NCBI GenBank assembly: GCA_000469685.2
Contig: LS997563.1
Location: 7,688,437 to 7,752,436 of the forward strand
Source: Haemonchus contortus
Lineage: Eukaryota; Nematoda; Chromadorea; Rhabditida; Trichostrongylidae
Length of the DNA stretch: 64,000 bases
Direction of reading: 5' to 3'
Part shown: piece after piece, positions 47,031 through 59,636 of the stretch
How the letters are laid out: each line of letters opens with the position of its first letter
Numbering within the stretch: the stretch's first letter is position 1
Translations under genes and position numbers: made by a program
Notes under the pieces: model-generated
Databases searched by the model: none
Seen by the model: only the letters and a program-made list of their open reading frames with translations
Told to the model about the DNA's origin: nothing

Positions 47031-47840
47031 TATATAATTCGCTAAGCGTCTCTGTTGGTGTGTTTGTGTGTGTGTGTCGGTGTTGATAAAGAGCCTTGAA
47101 AGGCGACAGCCACAGGAACCGTCACTTCCTGTTAACCTCAGAGCTTTGGCACTTCGGTAAACTGTTAGAGACTGATAGAAACTGATAGGAGGCGAGAGCC
47201 AATAAGTCTACAACGGCTTTCATACTAAAAACTAAGCATTCCAGTAGATAGTACAGGATGTGAAGGGACCGAAGTTAATTAGTGATAAGTACAGATAATA
47301 ACAAGCGAGCAAGAGTTGCAATCCCCTTCGTGGCAACAGTGGAACCTTTTCAAGGACGGCAATGGAGGATGTTTGTCGTAGGCACTCTGTGACAGGAACT
47401 GATAACAGCTGATAAGAACTATGAGGGCTTAGAGAACAAAAGGGTATTTATGACCAAACACTGACCACACTCTTTAATGCTGTAAATGCTGTAATAGCGA
47501 CCGATCAAAGACATTTCTCCATAACGAAGTGAGGATTTTGTTAATTTCTTGCTATTAAACTACGACCGTTACGCAGTAAGCTTTGTGACACAATGAAGTA
47601 CCACGTTTCCTTTTTGTTTTGTGACATAACATTTGTGACTAAACTCATCTAACGGCTAATGATTTAGGAATCCTAATTAATGTATAATCCGTTGGAAAAA
47701 ATGTTCTATTGATAACAAAATCTGTGATAGGCGTTATTATCCATCTCTGGGTACCATTCGAAACATTGGTTGTCAATCAGTTAAGCCTTCAATGTGACAC
47801 AATTTCGAGATGAAGAGCAATGAATCGAGACTCCTAATCA
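47030..47840 (-). repeat. Composite interspersed repeat, copy 2 (inverted, without mariner)
   Basis: It is the reverse complement of 850-1362 plus 2670-2950. It starts with the shared 3' module: the mirror of the CTTAGCGAATTATAT tail and the TG microsatellite at 47,050-47,085. It runs through GTTAACCTCAGAGCTTTGGC, CAAGGACGGCAATGGAGG and CCATAACGAAGTG. At ~47,368 the site occupied by the mariner in copy 1 is empty. Confidence 0.85.
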
Positions 47841-47974
47841 GTATACAATCAATTATGACACAGAAAGAATCGCTCCCAATTCGGAGCTAATATTGAGGGT
47901 GTAGAGCTTTCAAAGAAAAAGGAGAATCCGAAGTGTTATCTACGCATAGCAAATCTCTTATAGGAAGGAAATCG

Positions 47975-48115
47975 CCCGGCGAAGCCTAGCGACAACATAA
48001 GGAGGGAAGCCCGGCGTTAGCCGGGCGGCAAGACTGGTTAACACACGTATGTATGTATTAGACCAGTTGGGCTACGCACGCCAATGCGTGGACCACATGC
48101 CCACGCTTACGCCTA
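47975..48115. repeat. GC-rich hairpins
   Basis: AGCCCGGCGTTAGCCGGGCGG near 48,010 is a perfect short stem-loop. ACGCACGCCAATGCGTGG near 48,077 is another short palindromic stretch. No coding or RNA-gene identity is evident. Confidence 0.5.
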
Positions 48116-48399
48116 CGATTAAAACTGTCAATCGGTTGCTCTTCATCTTGAAAATTATGAACCTTTAAAGGTTTAACTGATAGGCAACCAAAGAACTAAT
48201 GTTCTCAAGTGATAATAGTACCAACATGAAATTTTCTTATCACTAGGACTTATTTCCTTCACGAGTACATCATGAGTTGAGAATTCCAAATTATCGGCGG
48301 TGGGAAGAGCTTTGTCGTAAGTGATATCAAAACATAAAGTATCCTTGAACTTCCACCGAGCTACAAACCTTGCTGTGTAGCGGTCGTAATCTATATAAT

Positions 48400-49120
48400 A
48401 GCCTTAATCATAAATACATCGTAAATACCACAGGAGTTAAATTCAGTTCGTAAGTGCTGTTATTAGTCGCTATCAGCTGTTATCAGTCCCTATCATCGGT
48501 CGTCTACGATCCCGCCATACTCCACATCACACGCCAAACTGTCAAGGCTCCACTATTGATGCCATTATTATAGCGGCTCTACGCTTTCGAGGATTTTCAT
48601 GAGCCCTTATCAGTTTTGTCAGCTCCTGGTCTGGTACCAACCGTTCTAGATCCTGTCTCCGAGCACCTACGATCCTGTGACATCTTACATAACCTATTGA
48701 AATACCAAGATTCCACTATTAAAGGGAAGCGCGTCACAGACCTACAGGCCCTCGCCTTCTATGGTTTCTTATCAGTCCCTATCAGTTGTTATCAATCCCT
48801 GTCACCAAGCATTTGCGGTCCCTTAACATCCTACACCACTTATCAAAGTGCCAAGGCTTCGTCACTAATACGAAGGTAGTTACGGATCCTGAGGCTTTTG
48901 CTTTTTAAGGCTCCTTATCAGTTTCTTTCGATAATTGTCACTTCCTATCACCTGCCATCAGTGTTCCCATCCTGCCCCCTTTCTCTCTTTCAAATTTGAA
49001 TGCCCTAGGTCCAGTGGGACAGGAGCTATGAATTTCCGGTTAGACAAACACACACACATACTGACACATACACAAAGACACCAACAGACACACTTAGCCG
49101 ATTATATAAGTAGGATTATT
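48400..49120 (+). repeat. Composite interspersed repeat, copy 3
   Basis: It contains several degenerate copies of a CCCTTATCAGTTnCTATCAG...GTCACC...CCTACGATCC module at about 48,470, 48,600 and 48,770. It ends with one 145-bp-type unit (GTTCCCATCCTGCCCCC at 48,960) and the CACACACACATACTGACAC / TTAGCCGATTATATAAGTAG tail. It is the same modular order as at 4,950-5,560. Confidence 0.75.
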
Positions 49121-49180
49121 TTTGATTTTCCTAGCAGTTTCGTGAGAATAGGTTCACTCCCAACGGCACGAAGGTTTCGA

Positions 49181-49275
49181 AATCTAGTGCAGCAGAATTT
49201 GCACTTGCGGGGATCTGTAATGGATAGAATCTAGTGCAGCAGAATTTGCACTTGCAGGGATCTGTATTGGATAGA
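49181..49275 (+). repeat. 47-bp direct tandem duplication
   Basis: AATCTAGTGCAGCAGAATTT starts at 49,181 and again at 49,228. The two 47-bp copies differ at about two positions. Confidence 0.9.
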
Positions 49276-49299
49276 ATGTGTCGCAAATATTTTTGGAAG

Positions 49300-51060
49300 C
49301 AATTTGCACTTAGCCATCATTCTTCGGAAGAAAAAGCACGAAATCGAGTGTTTCGTGATAAAGGGTTCAGTACGAGGGCAAAGGAGGAGAATCGTGAGAT
49401 CCCTAAGTTCCGTTCAATATTCGGTTCGGTATTTCGTTCGATATTCGGAGACTGCAGAGCCACATGCGGACAGAATGCACGCGCAAGTCAACCGCGACAA
49501 GAGGAGAATGCTAAGAGCTATTTCGAGCAGAACCATGTCGTTGAACCGTTCGATCGGGGTTGGGTCTCTTGGGGTCCAAAGCTACTGAGTGGAGAGACGT
49601 GAAAAAAGCAGCAGCATTGTCAGGGCTGCAATGAAGAGGACTCCGAGGCTTACCGACCACCGCAGGAAGGTACGACTCAAAGGCACAGTTCGCGAAAAAA
49701 TGGTTTCGGAGATTTGCACATGGTTTGAATTCGAAGCCTCCTCTGATACCATTTGTGCAGGAATGAGGTAGGAAAACGGTCAGGACAGGCACAATAAGGG
49801 CAGGAACAGTGGGGGACGAGAGGCCTCCGCCCCTCGCTAGGTTGACTATGAGTTCAAATTGTCCTTCACCAATTTCGCATTGGAGCAACATTAGTGAAAA
49901 ATCGATAGGCTGGCTGGCAATTTGCCCACAGACGGTCAGCTGGTCGACCGCCTCGTATTGGGACTACTATTAAGCTGTTTTTCTAGTATTCGACTATATC
50001 CTACGCTTTTCCATTCTAATTAATTTTTCTCAGCAGTCGCTGAAAGGTCGAAATTGATTTTGCATAATAAATCACATTAATAGCGGTTGGAGAATTAGTT
50101 TTAATGAATAAGCCGAAATCAGCTGTTGGTGTGTTGTGTGCAATGGCAGACACTGCGCCGCGTTTGTCTGACTCGCCCGAAAAATCCCTTATCGCCGTTT
50201 TTTCGCCATTTAGCCCGTCCAACTCCTCCTTTCCCTTATTTTTTGTGGCTCTCTATTTCTATATATTCATCTTTTCTCGCGTTTTCTCTTTTACCATTGT
50301 ACTATTGTAGGTCGTATCTAACATTTTTTGTCAAATTTCGCTAAAAAACCGGTTACCCCAAAATTAACGTGAACTGTGCCTTTAAATTTGCAAAGTTGAA
50401 TAGGGGATGAGATTGGACGAAAGTCAGCTTCTATCACCGATTGGCCATACAGTCCAATATCCCCGTTCAGGTCGTATTTCTCGATGGAAAGAAAGTCAAT
50501 TTGGAAGGCCTCGATGGTCAAAACTACTACTGGCATGACGAACGAAAAGAGCCGATCAGCACTAACCGTCGCAAGTTCGGAGGAAGTGTCATGGTACGGG
50601 GTGCCTTCTGCAAAGACGTCGGGCTGGACCTTGCTCTTGTGACCTCTGTAATGGAGCCCAAAGATTGCAGGAAGTCTTACAACAGCACCTGGTGCCATTT
50701 CTGAGCCGGCGACGTGGTCCTAAGTGCGTCTCTCAACAGGACAGTGCTGCGATCCACGCTAGTCATTCCACGAAAGACTGGTTCCTTTTCCAAAATCTCG
50801 AAGTTCTGACAAGGTCAGCTTGCAGCCCCGATCTGAACCCGATGGAGGATCAGTTGGTTATCGTTGTAAAAAAGATTTATGCGAACAACCGTCAGTTTCA
50901 GATGAGAGAAGAGCTCAAGCAGCCAGTACTTGAATCACGGAATGAAATCTCTGGCAAGGTCTTTCGTAACCTTGTTTCGAGTATGCCGAGTAGGCTATTC
51001 GATATATGCTAGAACAAGGAAGACCCATCGACTACTAATCGATTCTAGTGATGATTGTTT
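49300..51060 (+). pseudogene. Tc1/Tc3-type (DD34E) transposase, broken and interrupted
   Basis: Frames pieced in order give the DNA-binding region (NRDKRRMLRAISSRTMS near 49,490, then IVRAAMKRTPRLTDHRRKVR near 49,620-49,675). After an inserted element comes FAKL at ~50,386, then VVFLDGKKVNLEGLDGQNYY with the first catalytic Asp, WHDERKEP and GGSVMVRGAF. After a frame change near 50,675 come VSQQDSAAIH (second Asp) and SACSPDLNPMED, with Glu 35 residues on, fitting DD34E. It ends in SMPSRLFDIC near 51,010. At least two frameshifts and an internal insertion leave it non-functional. Terminal repeats for this copy were not identified. Confidence 0.88.
49681..50381. mobile_element. TTAA-type element with AGGCACAG...CTGTGCCT ends, copy 2
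   Basis: The 701-bp insert lies inside the transposase pseudogene. The left junction is GACTCAA then AGGCACAGTTCGCG. The right junction is CGTGAACTGTGCCT then TTAAATTTGC. Removing it with one TTAA restores the RLKFAKL reading of the transposase, so the boundaries are firm. There is no transposase inside. It has the same ends as the insert at 12,515-13,178. Confidence 0.82.
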
Positions 51061-51778
51061 TTAAATTCTCAAATTTCCCTTATATTTATGAGGCGGCGCA
51101 AAATTCAAACGTTTTTATAGGTACGTTATGGTAGAAGTGGAATCAAAAAATGTCTGTGCGGGGGGGAGGGGGGGGGGGGAAATTTAGGGTGGCGAATCCG
51201 ATACCAAATTTGAGGGAGATCCTATACTTATGAAACGCACAATAAGACAGCAGAAGAGATAGGGGAGGAGAGAGCAAAGTGGACTACTCCTTCCATAGAC
51301 GTCGAAAATTCACACTCAAAAAAAAAAAGCTCGACCGAAGCTGGTCACATTCGGAGTCTTTTGTTGACCAAGTTCATCTTAAAAAGCTCACTCAAAGCAA
51401 AAAGAATGAAACGAGGCAACTCAAAATGCATTTCAGTCGCAGAGCTTGAAGAATGCTCTTACTTATAGTAGGAGGATTACAAAGTTGTCAAGAAATCTTC
51501 ACAAAGTTTAAAATCGCGTATAAAGATTAACCTGATAGATCCTCAAAACCCAGCACAGAGTTCATAGTTTGCCTGGTGTCTAACCACGTAGAGCAGAGAC
51601 GCAGGGGCACTGTCCGACTGTCTCATGATGGTCGTTGCATAAAGTCTAAAAGGAGCGTGAAAGCCGCAAAGACTACCGTAATCATCAAGTATGAAAGCGA
51701 TTTAAGCGCTTTGTTCTAAGAAGCATACTATTGCATGAACTCCAATTAATTTATCTAAGTACAATCTATTGAAGTTGA
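51061..51778. other. No supported gene; G-rich run
   Basis: Between the transposase pseudogene and the receptor stop codon there is only a G-run at about 51,159-51,180 and ordinary AT-rich DNA. The part nearest 51,778 would be the 3' UTR of the minus-strand receptor gene. Confidence 0.5.
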
Positions 51779-54700
51779 CTAGAGAGGGCGATCTTGTGCT
51801 GTATACCAATAATACAAACCAATACAGTTAATACCAACAGAAGTTAACAAGAAAATAATAATAAAGAAAATTAAAAATATCCGTTCAATAACAGCTGCCA
51901 ACCAATCAAACTCCAGCTCGGCAAGATTCCGTTGCATTGTCCGCGGTGATGTCACGGTCACTAAAATGGGGTCCCATCACGGTCATGCCAACCTTATACA
52001 GCTACCGTAATTGATACTTACAGTGAACGTTGCGAATCATACTGTCTAGCGATGCGCACGTACTCATTTTGTGCAGACCTTGAAATTTGGACGTGGGCGT
52101 GGCCAAAGTGGCACCTGTGTACTCAATGTCTGGAAAGGACGAGTTATCCTCATCCGACATATTCGAGAATTCCACCAATGCGTTCGTGTCACCTAAAACA
52201 GTCGTGAGTTAGAGAATTGTATCTACATCTTCATATTATTAGGGACATAGGATTGTATGATGTAAATCATCTGCTTCTAGACCCTTCTAGACCTCTCTAC
52301 AGTGCGCCATGCTCACACAGTCTACAGCGTATTAGATTCGATTGAAAGGGTACTAAAGTAGTGCAAAGGTTATTTTTAGGGAGTTTTGGATACGAGTGAA
52401 CGTTCACATTCGAGGGGGCTCAGGAGAACGGCGTCTTTTGACCTCCTCTCCCCTTCCTCCCCATGCGACCATGGGAGTCTCAGAGCAATGGGGCAACGAA
52501 CTTTCACTTTCATCATGCTCACAGTTCAACAACCTCGACTTTTAAATGATTTTTAAATGAATTTTAAAAACTAGCATGGGTCATTGATACAGGTGACGTC
52601 CGTGCTGATTGTGCAACTTTTCTTCGGCACTTGTAGTTGTTGAACATCCGGAGATGGAACGTTCCCGATTCCATTAATCTTTGGTAGGGTATTGCTTGAT
52701 TGCTGAAAGTTGCACAGTCACAATATTACAGTATATTATAAAAAAATCTTATAGTCTGGTTGACTTACTTTTCTCATTTGTGCCTGTTCTTTGGCCAATT
52801 TGTATACTCGGTGCCATAAACTCTGTTTCCGACCCTCCTGTGCACGTCTTAGCTTATCTTCCTGAAATGGAAGGAAATAGGAAAATAAGAAATTTTTGAC
52901 TATGAACACTATTGAAGTGAAGATTTAGAAATGACAACGTCACTACTCGTGGCAGGTTTAGATTTCGATTGAGTATCAGTCATCAGTTGAAGGCACAACT
53001 CACGATTACTCTGAGGTACCCTTTTCAAGTCGTGAAGGGAAAGTATTGGTTGGGAATAATGCATCGGTGGTGATGGAAGCGTGAAATTCGGCAGATCCAG
53101 CAAAATATAGGGCTCCTCAAAACTAGTGAAAATGGAGGCTGTACGAGATCACCATGACGGAAATGACATGGAAGGGATATTTGGACGAGTTTCAATTGTT
53201 GCAATGGCGCAGAGAGCTGACTACATCAAGCCAAAACTGTTCAGAATTGCCTTTCACTGTGGCTATGGGTCATAAAAACTTGGTTGAACTTCATACATTG
53301 GTCTCCTTCTGAATTGTGAATGGTGCAACAAACACAATGCCGTTGAAACTTGTCCACACGTTCACACGGAACAGTCTTTGAGCCTTTATTACGACTTGCC
53401 TGGACCGTTTCTCGAGCTGACAGGGCCGCATTTAATATACAAAGGGGCCAAAGGTTCATCCTAGCGGGATATCTCATGAACCATTTTTGTCGTGAACTGT
53501 GCCTTCAAGTATAGAGGCCTATGAAAGCCATCAAAACAGGGTGGAAGTGTCTGGGAAGTCTCCCTGTTTGGTGTTTCTCAGGGAGTTGTAACCACTCAAG
53601 TATTTACCGTCCCCCATAAGCTCTGGGCACTATTCTTCTGGAAACTAGCTTTTAGGCTACCACTTTCTGATTACGGAAAAATGATGAGGTAGCTTCAGAT
53701 CCCAGAAGAGGTGAAAAAGTTATTCTGGGCTTGCGACCTTCCCTTTTTAGGGTTACTATGATCTCTCAACTCATGTGGCGACAGCAGGGAAAGTTCTGCT
53801 AGTGTGATGTCAATGCCCTCACGAAACGCTGCGTCACAGAAAGAGGTGATAATTCGGTAGGCGGAGTTAACTTTTTTTCGAACCCAATGACATCATTTCT
53901 TGGATGACAAAGTCTCGACCGAGTCTTCATCGAGCAAACTTCGCATAATTAATGATTTGTTTTCAAAAGTAACAGAATAAACCCACCCTGGCTTTTTGTG
54001 CATAAGCTTGTTTCATGAGAAGTGGCATTTCCATTCGGACACATCGTGCCACTAACCGAGCCCATCGCATTGTTTTCCGACAGGGTGGTTTACCAAGAAT
54101 CCCTAAAATTGGAAGAATTTCTCAAATTGAGTAGATGAGGTTGTAGAAAGTCTCATCAGCGCTATCAGCTTCAGCATTATGCATCTATTTAGGGAACTCT
54201 AAGCTCATACATTCATCAGGGTAATTTTCTTTCCCCAAATAGACGAAGAATTGTTTCGACATCACAGACCGTTGCTTTGCTTCCCCTTAATTTACTTTGG
54301 AAGAGGAAGATGACGCGAGTATCCTCATTAAGAAGGTTTTTAGGATGCGCCACGCCCTCGGAATCTGTCGAGGGAGCCCAAAGACTTTTGAATAACTCAT
54401 TCACTTCGAGGGCAAATCAGCGGGAAAAAGAAGAGGGGGAAAGGGCTTTCCCGTCAAGTGGATAGATAACAGATCCGTTGAACTTGCTCTCTCTGCCTGG
54501 AAAACTCAGTTGGCTTGAGAGGCAGACCATCGACAAGGCGTTTGTGCTGCCTATCGTCGTCTCATTTCCGTTCAATTGGCATCAAAACAGCCGAAAAAGC
54601 TCAGAGAATGTCGTTAGGTTCACCTTGTTTCTGTACGTAAATAACCATTGAAGCTGCTAACGTCGAAAACGATATCAGTAAAATCATGCACGTATAGAAC

Positions 54701-57700
54701 CATCCTGAAATGACCAATTAGTCAAAATAAACTTTGTTTGCCCACTTTGAGAGCGTTTAGTGGGTCGAAACCACTCGACCACAGTACTAGTCATTAACTC
54801 GAAACCGCTATTCACCGCTTGAACAAACGAATAAAGCAATAACAAGCAGAGTAAATAACTAAATGATCAGAAAACTCTGAGAAGAAATGGTCAATTAAAT
54901 GATTGATTGACCAACCAATTCCTCAACTAACTAATTAATCAAGTAATTAGCCACATTATTAAAATACAGCTCATTATGACTCTTGGGTATCCATCTGAGA
55001 GTAATAATGCAAGTTTGGTGCAAACTAATGAAAAGCATGAAAATCGAAGGATTTCAGGAAATATAATTTTCCAAAAAATAGTATGGAAGGGATTGTACGA
55101 CATTATGTGTCTGTAACTGTTTGGGTGTCTCCCGCATGAGCGTACTATTCGTCGACGTCCTGAAGCTTCATTGTAAATGGTAAAGCCTCAACAACGCCGT
55201 CATAATGCAGTCGGTTTTCGGTGGGCATGTCAGTCAAACCGATTCAGAAGCCCTTATGAAAACAAGTTCAACTTAGGGAAAAAGTCCAGAGACTTATTTC
55301 ATCGTGAACTATGCCTTAAACTGGCTGACTACCCAGCTATCTACCGAGTCTCTCTCAAGGTGGTGAATAATAACATACATAACATCCTTCCTATTACTAA
55401 GAGACCAATAATTGAGCGCATGCACCTCTTGATCCCGTCAAGTAAAGTTTCCATCCCTCAATCGATAAACTTTATTGTACTAGCAATTTACTAGTCACTG
55501 AGTTTGTCCTGGAGATCTTTTTTTTGCTGGGCAAGAAGAACTTGTTCCTCAAACCGTTTTAAATTCATACAAAGGCGAAGGGGGTCGAAAAGCTGGTCTG
55601 ACACCTAATGTCGCAATATTGGCAATGTTTCAAAATATCTTTTTCTCCATATCTTATTATTATTAAGAATTTTAGCATATAAGTAGTGCTCACTACTGAC
55701 TTTACTAGATTGTAACGATATGTAGAGCGCCGGGAGAGTCTCAAACCCCTGACCATTGGAATTCCGTTGCGGTATGATGTTAAACAGCTCTATCGCGACG
55801 GCTTCAATAGGGTAAGAGTCGAATTAAGGGGTCTATTCGTAAAGCATTTTAGAATTAGCTTACAAACCTATGGACCAACTTGATATGTTAGGAAAGGTGC
55901 CTCGGAGTAAAACTCACCAATAAGAGGAATGAAGGAGGATGTAGAAGGCATTTTATCGGATACCATAAAGATTAATATAGACATTGACAATAGTGTTGTA
56001 ATTCCAAGTGTAATTTTCTCCTCTCTGAGATCGTTGATCGACGATGAGCTAGAATGATGCTCCATTCGTACTCAGAGTCGATAAAAACCTTGTGAAGTTA
56101 GAATTTGCAGATAGCATCAATAGAAGTTCACGTCGGACTTGATTATTTTACATATTTATTCTATAACTACTGAATGGATCCTTAGGATGACAAGCGAACA
56201 TCGGGATGTTCAGACGTCTTCGCAAGGCTCTGAACAAAAGCGCGGTTACCCTCGGGTCTATTGGGCTACTCTAGCTCGCGACAGGGACGAATGGGAACGT
56301 CGCTGGCAGTGGCTCTAGAAAACCGATGAGCAACAGGACGGCAGGCATTTAAGATGACTCATTTTGATACAGTCAAGGGCAACTAAAGTTATGAAAAGGG
56401 CAAAAGCCGTGGTGTAGTGGAACCTGAGGCAAGGAAAGGTGAAAAAGAAACGAAAAATGGGGAGGCTCAGGTATATCCCTGATTATTTTTCGAAGCAAGG
56501 GCTCTCCCCGTACTAGGCAATGATAAAACGAACCTGAAAAACCCAACAATTGAGATCAGGGTGATGATTGAAGTAGGCGTAATCAGATTAATAACATAGT
56601 AGAGCGGTTTCCGTTGTATATTTAAATGGAATTCCAAGAGAGTGTAGTTGTTCGGACAGCAATCGTAGTGATTTACATGTCGTTCAACTGAAATAGAACA
56701 TGTTAAGGAAAGTACTGTAATGGAACGCAAGCAGTCGCGGCGCGGCCTCAAGAGCCATCTGGATCGATATACATCTCCAATGCTGTAGCACATTTAGTCG
56801 ATATTTTCCTATTTCACAAAGAGTCACAGTTCTCAAAACATTCATTCATAGAAGCCAAATCTAGAGATCATATCGGACGCATCGCAACCGCTCGCGTCTC
56901 AATTATGATAGTATAAAAACTATATCACCTGTCGTTCTCAATACAGTCCATCCCTCGTTGTCAATACAATTGGTAATGCCGATAGCATGAGTCACATTAT
57001 GAGGGAAATAGTCGATGAGCGTATTGTCAAATGTCCAACTGCCGAAAGTTAGTTTACACGTCTATAGAACAATATCCATTTTAGGTAAGTTCAAGAAAAG
57101 TTTGAAAGCCATTTTGTATCATATTCATAGTAGCTATGCACACTTATCGATCGACAGAGCAATGCGAACGCAGCGCGACAGCGACGCACTTGCTCTTTCT
57201 GCCGATCGATAAGTATGAATCATCATGATCTTCGCGAAAAAACAGCAAAAAAAAAAACAACATCGCAGTCAGAATGCTGTTTTTTGAAGGATCAACTCTA
57301 CGGGTGACTTCTATGATAAAAAGACTCACTTGTACATCAAATGGGAAGAACCTGAAAATAGCTCTTTAAGTTAGATAGTGTACTTTATCGATCTTCACAT
57401 CTCTGTAAAGAGCTTACCTCAGATCTAACAAACAGCTGAGCTTGTAAATAGTCGGATAGAGCAATTCCACAAGTGCTCCTTTGTCTTTTCCACGAGTCGT
57501 CAACTTGGCGTTCAGAAGGCGACGAGTGTCGTGGTCATCCATGACTAACCTAAAAGGCACAGTTAACGATAATTTTGAGCAATTCTACACCCAAGCTGAG
57601 ACCCGGCGAACAGCCAAGTTTGTAAATACTCGGTTAGCCATTCCCAGGTCTGAAAGCGCCGGGTGAAAGAAAAACAGAGGGGAGTTGTACGAGATTACCA

Positions 57701-59338
57701 TGACGGATATGGTATGAAAATAAAGTTTCTGTATCAGACGGGTGGAACATTTTAGTTGTGTACAACAGCGTATGCTAGCTACAGCAAGCTGAAAACGGGG
57801 GCAAACACCAGAAAGAATCGGGATCTCAAGTCTGTGAAAGTCACCAGACAGAACAATTTTTGGATTCGGAAAAAGCAGGCCGCAGTCCTGCAATCAGACT
57901 AGTTGTTAACCAAAGAAAGTCAATTCTTTGTAGTATCACTTAGGCTACGCTTTTGGTACATGCCACCATGCAACCTTGTATAGGGTACATTGACGTGACA
58001 TACATCGCACAATTTTGTGTTGTGAAGTTTAGTCAAAATCGGCATTCACTTTGTAGTGAATGTCACGTCGATGTAATCCCGTTTTGCGGACATACTTCAA
58101 ACTCTGTGGGAATATGATGGTTATTTCCCCTGTGCTTCCTTTTTGGCAGTGAATGGGAAGGTAGCAAAGAATGTGCTTGGGAAGTGTCCCAGATAACCTA
58201 ACAAACGATATGGTAACCACGTCCCTAACGATGGGAACTATATTTTTTTTCCCAGATGTGGTTCTGTGCTTTTACCACACTATCATAACACTATTGTATA
58301 AAGGAGCTACCTACGAATTATAAAGCGTTGTATCCGGTATCCAGAGATTATCGTACGGTATCATTATTTCAGTGACGTTCGAGAATTCTTCAGGATCCCA
58401 TCCAAGCAAGTTGTCAACCCATCGCTGAAATCGTTACGCATCTGTAGAGAATACTCACTTGAGTGTGAAAACACAAATACAAAGGAAATAAACAGGTAAA
58501 CAAAGAGTAATTATAAATTGGCTTCTAATCCTCCAAAACTTCCAAAGCTTTCACCCATATGCTAACAGCTTCGGGAAGTGTGCCACTTCATTCGATATAA
58601 CTAATTCAGACAACTGTCTTCATCCGATTGGTAAAAAAAACCGTTTCATTTGAAAACTGCCCAAATCTAATTCGCTTCAGAATTTGCTGTCCAATGTTTT
58701 ATAGCGAAGCACAAAATGAAATTTCACCACTGACCTCAACGATCCAGGCGTTCAGCATGAGAAACTGTTGTGGTTCATTCTGAAATGATATGCGTCTTAC
58801 TTGAGCTGGAATAAGAATTCATCAATCAAAGAGGTGGCTGAGAACGATGATCAGTGAACTTCCCGACCCGTTCCCGTTCCATCCCTGAAGACCCTTGACG
58901 GCTTTTCTGGGTGGGTCTCAGTAGAAGAGTTCTTGAACAAGCAAACTCCAAGTCTGGCCGATTACTTAACTACAGATTCCCGCACATACGCTAGTGCCAT
59001 CGTAAGGATGGCAGCCATGCTGCTGTTAGTCCGGCCCTATCAATAACCTTCGTAATCTGATGACTATCATCGAATCGCCCGATTTGCTGTGTCCAAAGGA
59101 GCATCACGTGGGATCCTTACCGCCGAGTTTCTCTACATTCTAGATGCTCTCTCTTTCAATTATGGGCTTTTGGTACCATCAATTTCAGGAATCGTCCATA
59201 AACTCACCACTTGAATAATCTGATAGAGTTCCATGGAGAAAGACACCTTTATTGATTCGTTCTGAAGACGTTTCGGTATGAGACCTTTGTTGTATCGGGA
59301 CAAAATGAAGTTCGTTATTAAATAATGCTCTGGCACTT
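51779..59338 (-). CDS. Nicotinic acetylcholine receptor alpha-type subunit (Cys-loop channel), 5' exon missing
   Basis: Pentameric ligand-gated cation channel subunit. Exons, 5' to 3' on minus: 59338-59208, 58779-58735, 58424-58315, 57549-57418, 57351-57330, 57061-56929, 56687-56534, 56048-55918, 54704-54624, 54102-53987, 53115-53020 (or to 52939), 52861-52769, 52702-52591, 52192-52022, 51960-51779; phases agree throughout. The ligand domain shows QIIQV/NEPQQFLMLNAWIVE, RWVDNLLGWDPEEFSN and loop A WIPDTTLYNS. The Cys-loop is CLLDLR-FFPFDVQTC (13 residues between cysteines), loop B GSWTFD, and vicinal cysteines are in HYDCCPNNYT, which defines an alpha-type subunit. M1 is KPLYYVINLITPTSIITLI, M2 EEKITLGITTLLSMSILIF and M3 WFYTCMILLISFSTLAASMV. 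A long intracellular loop (ARLVARCVRMEMPLLMKQAY onward) precedes M4 VIERIFLIFFIIIFLLTSVG. It resembles the C. elegans ACR-9/11/14/16-type branch, but I cannot assign an orthologue. The signal-peptide exon was not found. Confidence 0.93.
53130..53515 (-). repeat. Interspersed repeat in a receptor intron (AGGCACAG family)
   Basis: In reverse complement it starts AGGCACAGTTCACGACAAAA at 53,513. It continues through GGCTCAAAGACTGTTCCGTG, AAGTTTCAACGGCATT and ATGACCCATAGCCACAGTGA. The same series is at 61,592-61,910 on the plus strand. The 78-codon frame here (53,241-53,477) is repeat translation, not an exon. Confidence 0.8.
57550..57720 (+). repeat. AGGCACAG-family repeat end abutting a receptor exon
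   Basis: AAGGCACAGTTAACGATAAT begins at about 57,554, only a few bases upstream (in gene sense) of the exon starting at 57,549. GTACGAGATTACCATGACGG, also present at 53,138, lies near 57,691. On the minus strand the repeat terminus reads ...ACTGTGCCTTTTAG and supplies the splice acceptor of that exon. Confidence 0.6.
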
Positions 59339-59636
59339 CTGTAGAGATCGCTTCTATAAAATATCTGCATTTAAATTCATTCATTCTGAGCGACATGAAT
59401 ATTTGAAAATATTCTCAAGTAAGTTTTTGTAGTGGGTTTTTATAGGTAGTGGTAAGTAAGACAGTGAATACATTTCACAAACGCGCGAGTAGTATCTACC
59501 TGACTTGTTCTAAAATCGAAAATATGGAGAACTGTAAAGTTAGTCACTTTTGCACTTGTTCTTATGTCATACTCTCTTGAGATAAGTATAGACGACTGAT
59601 TTTCCATTGGTCCTAGTATTTCGCAGATCAAAAAGA

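Noticed and set aside
53241..53477. Candidate extra receptor exon on the minus strand
   Set aside because: The sequence is a copy of an interspersed repeat also present at 61.6-61.9 kb, and phases on both sides already join without it.
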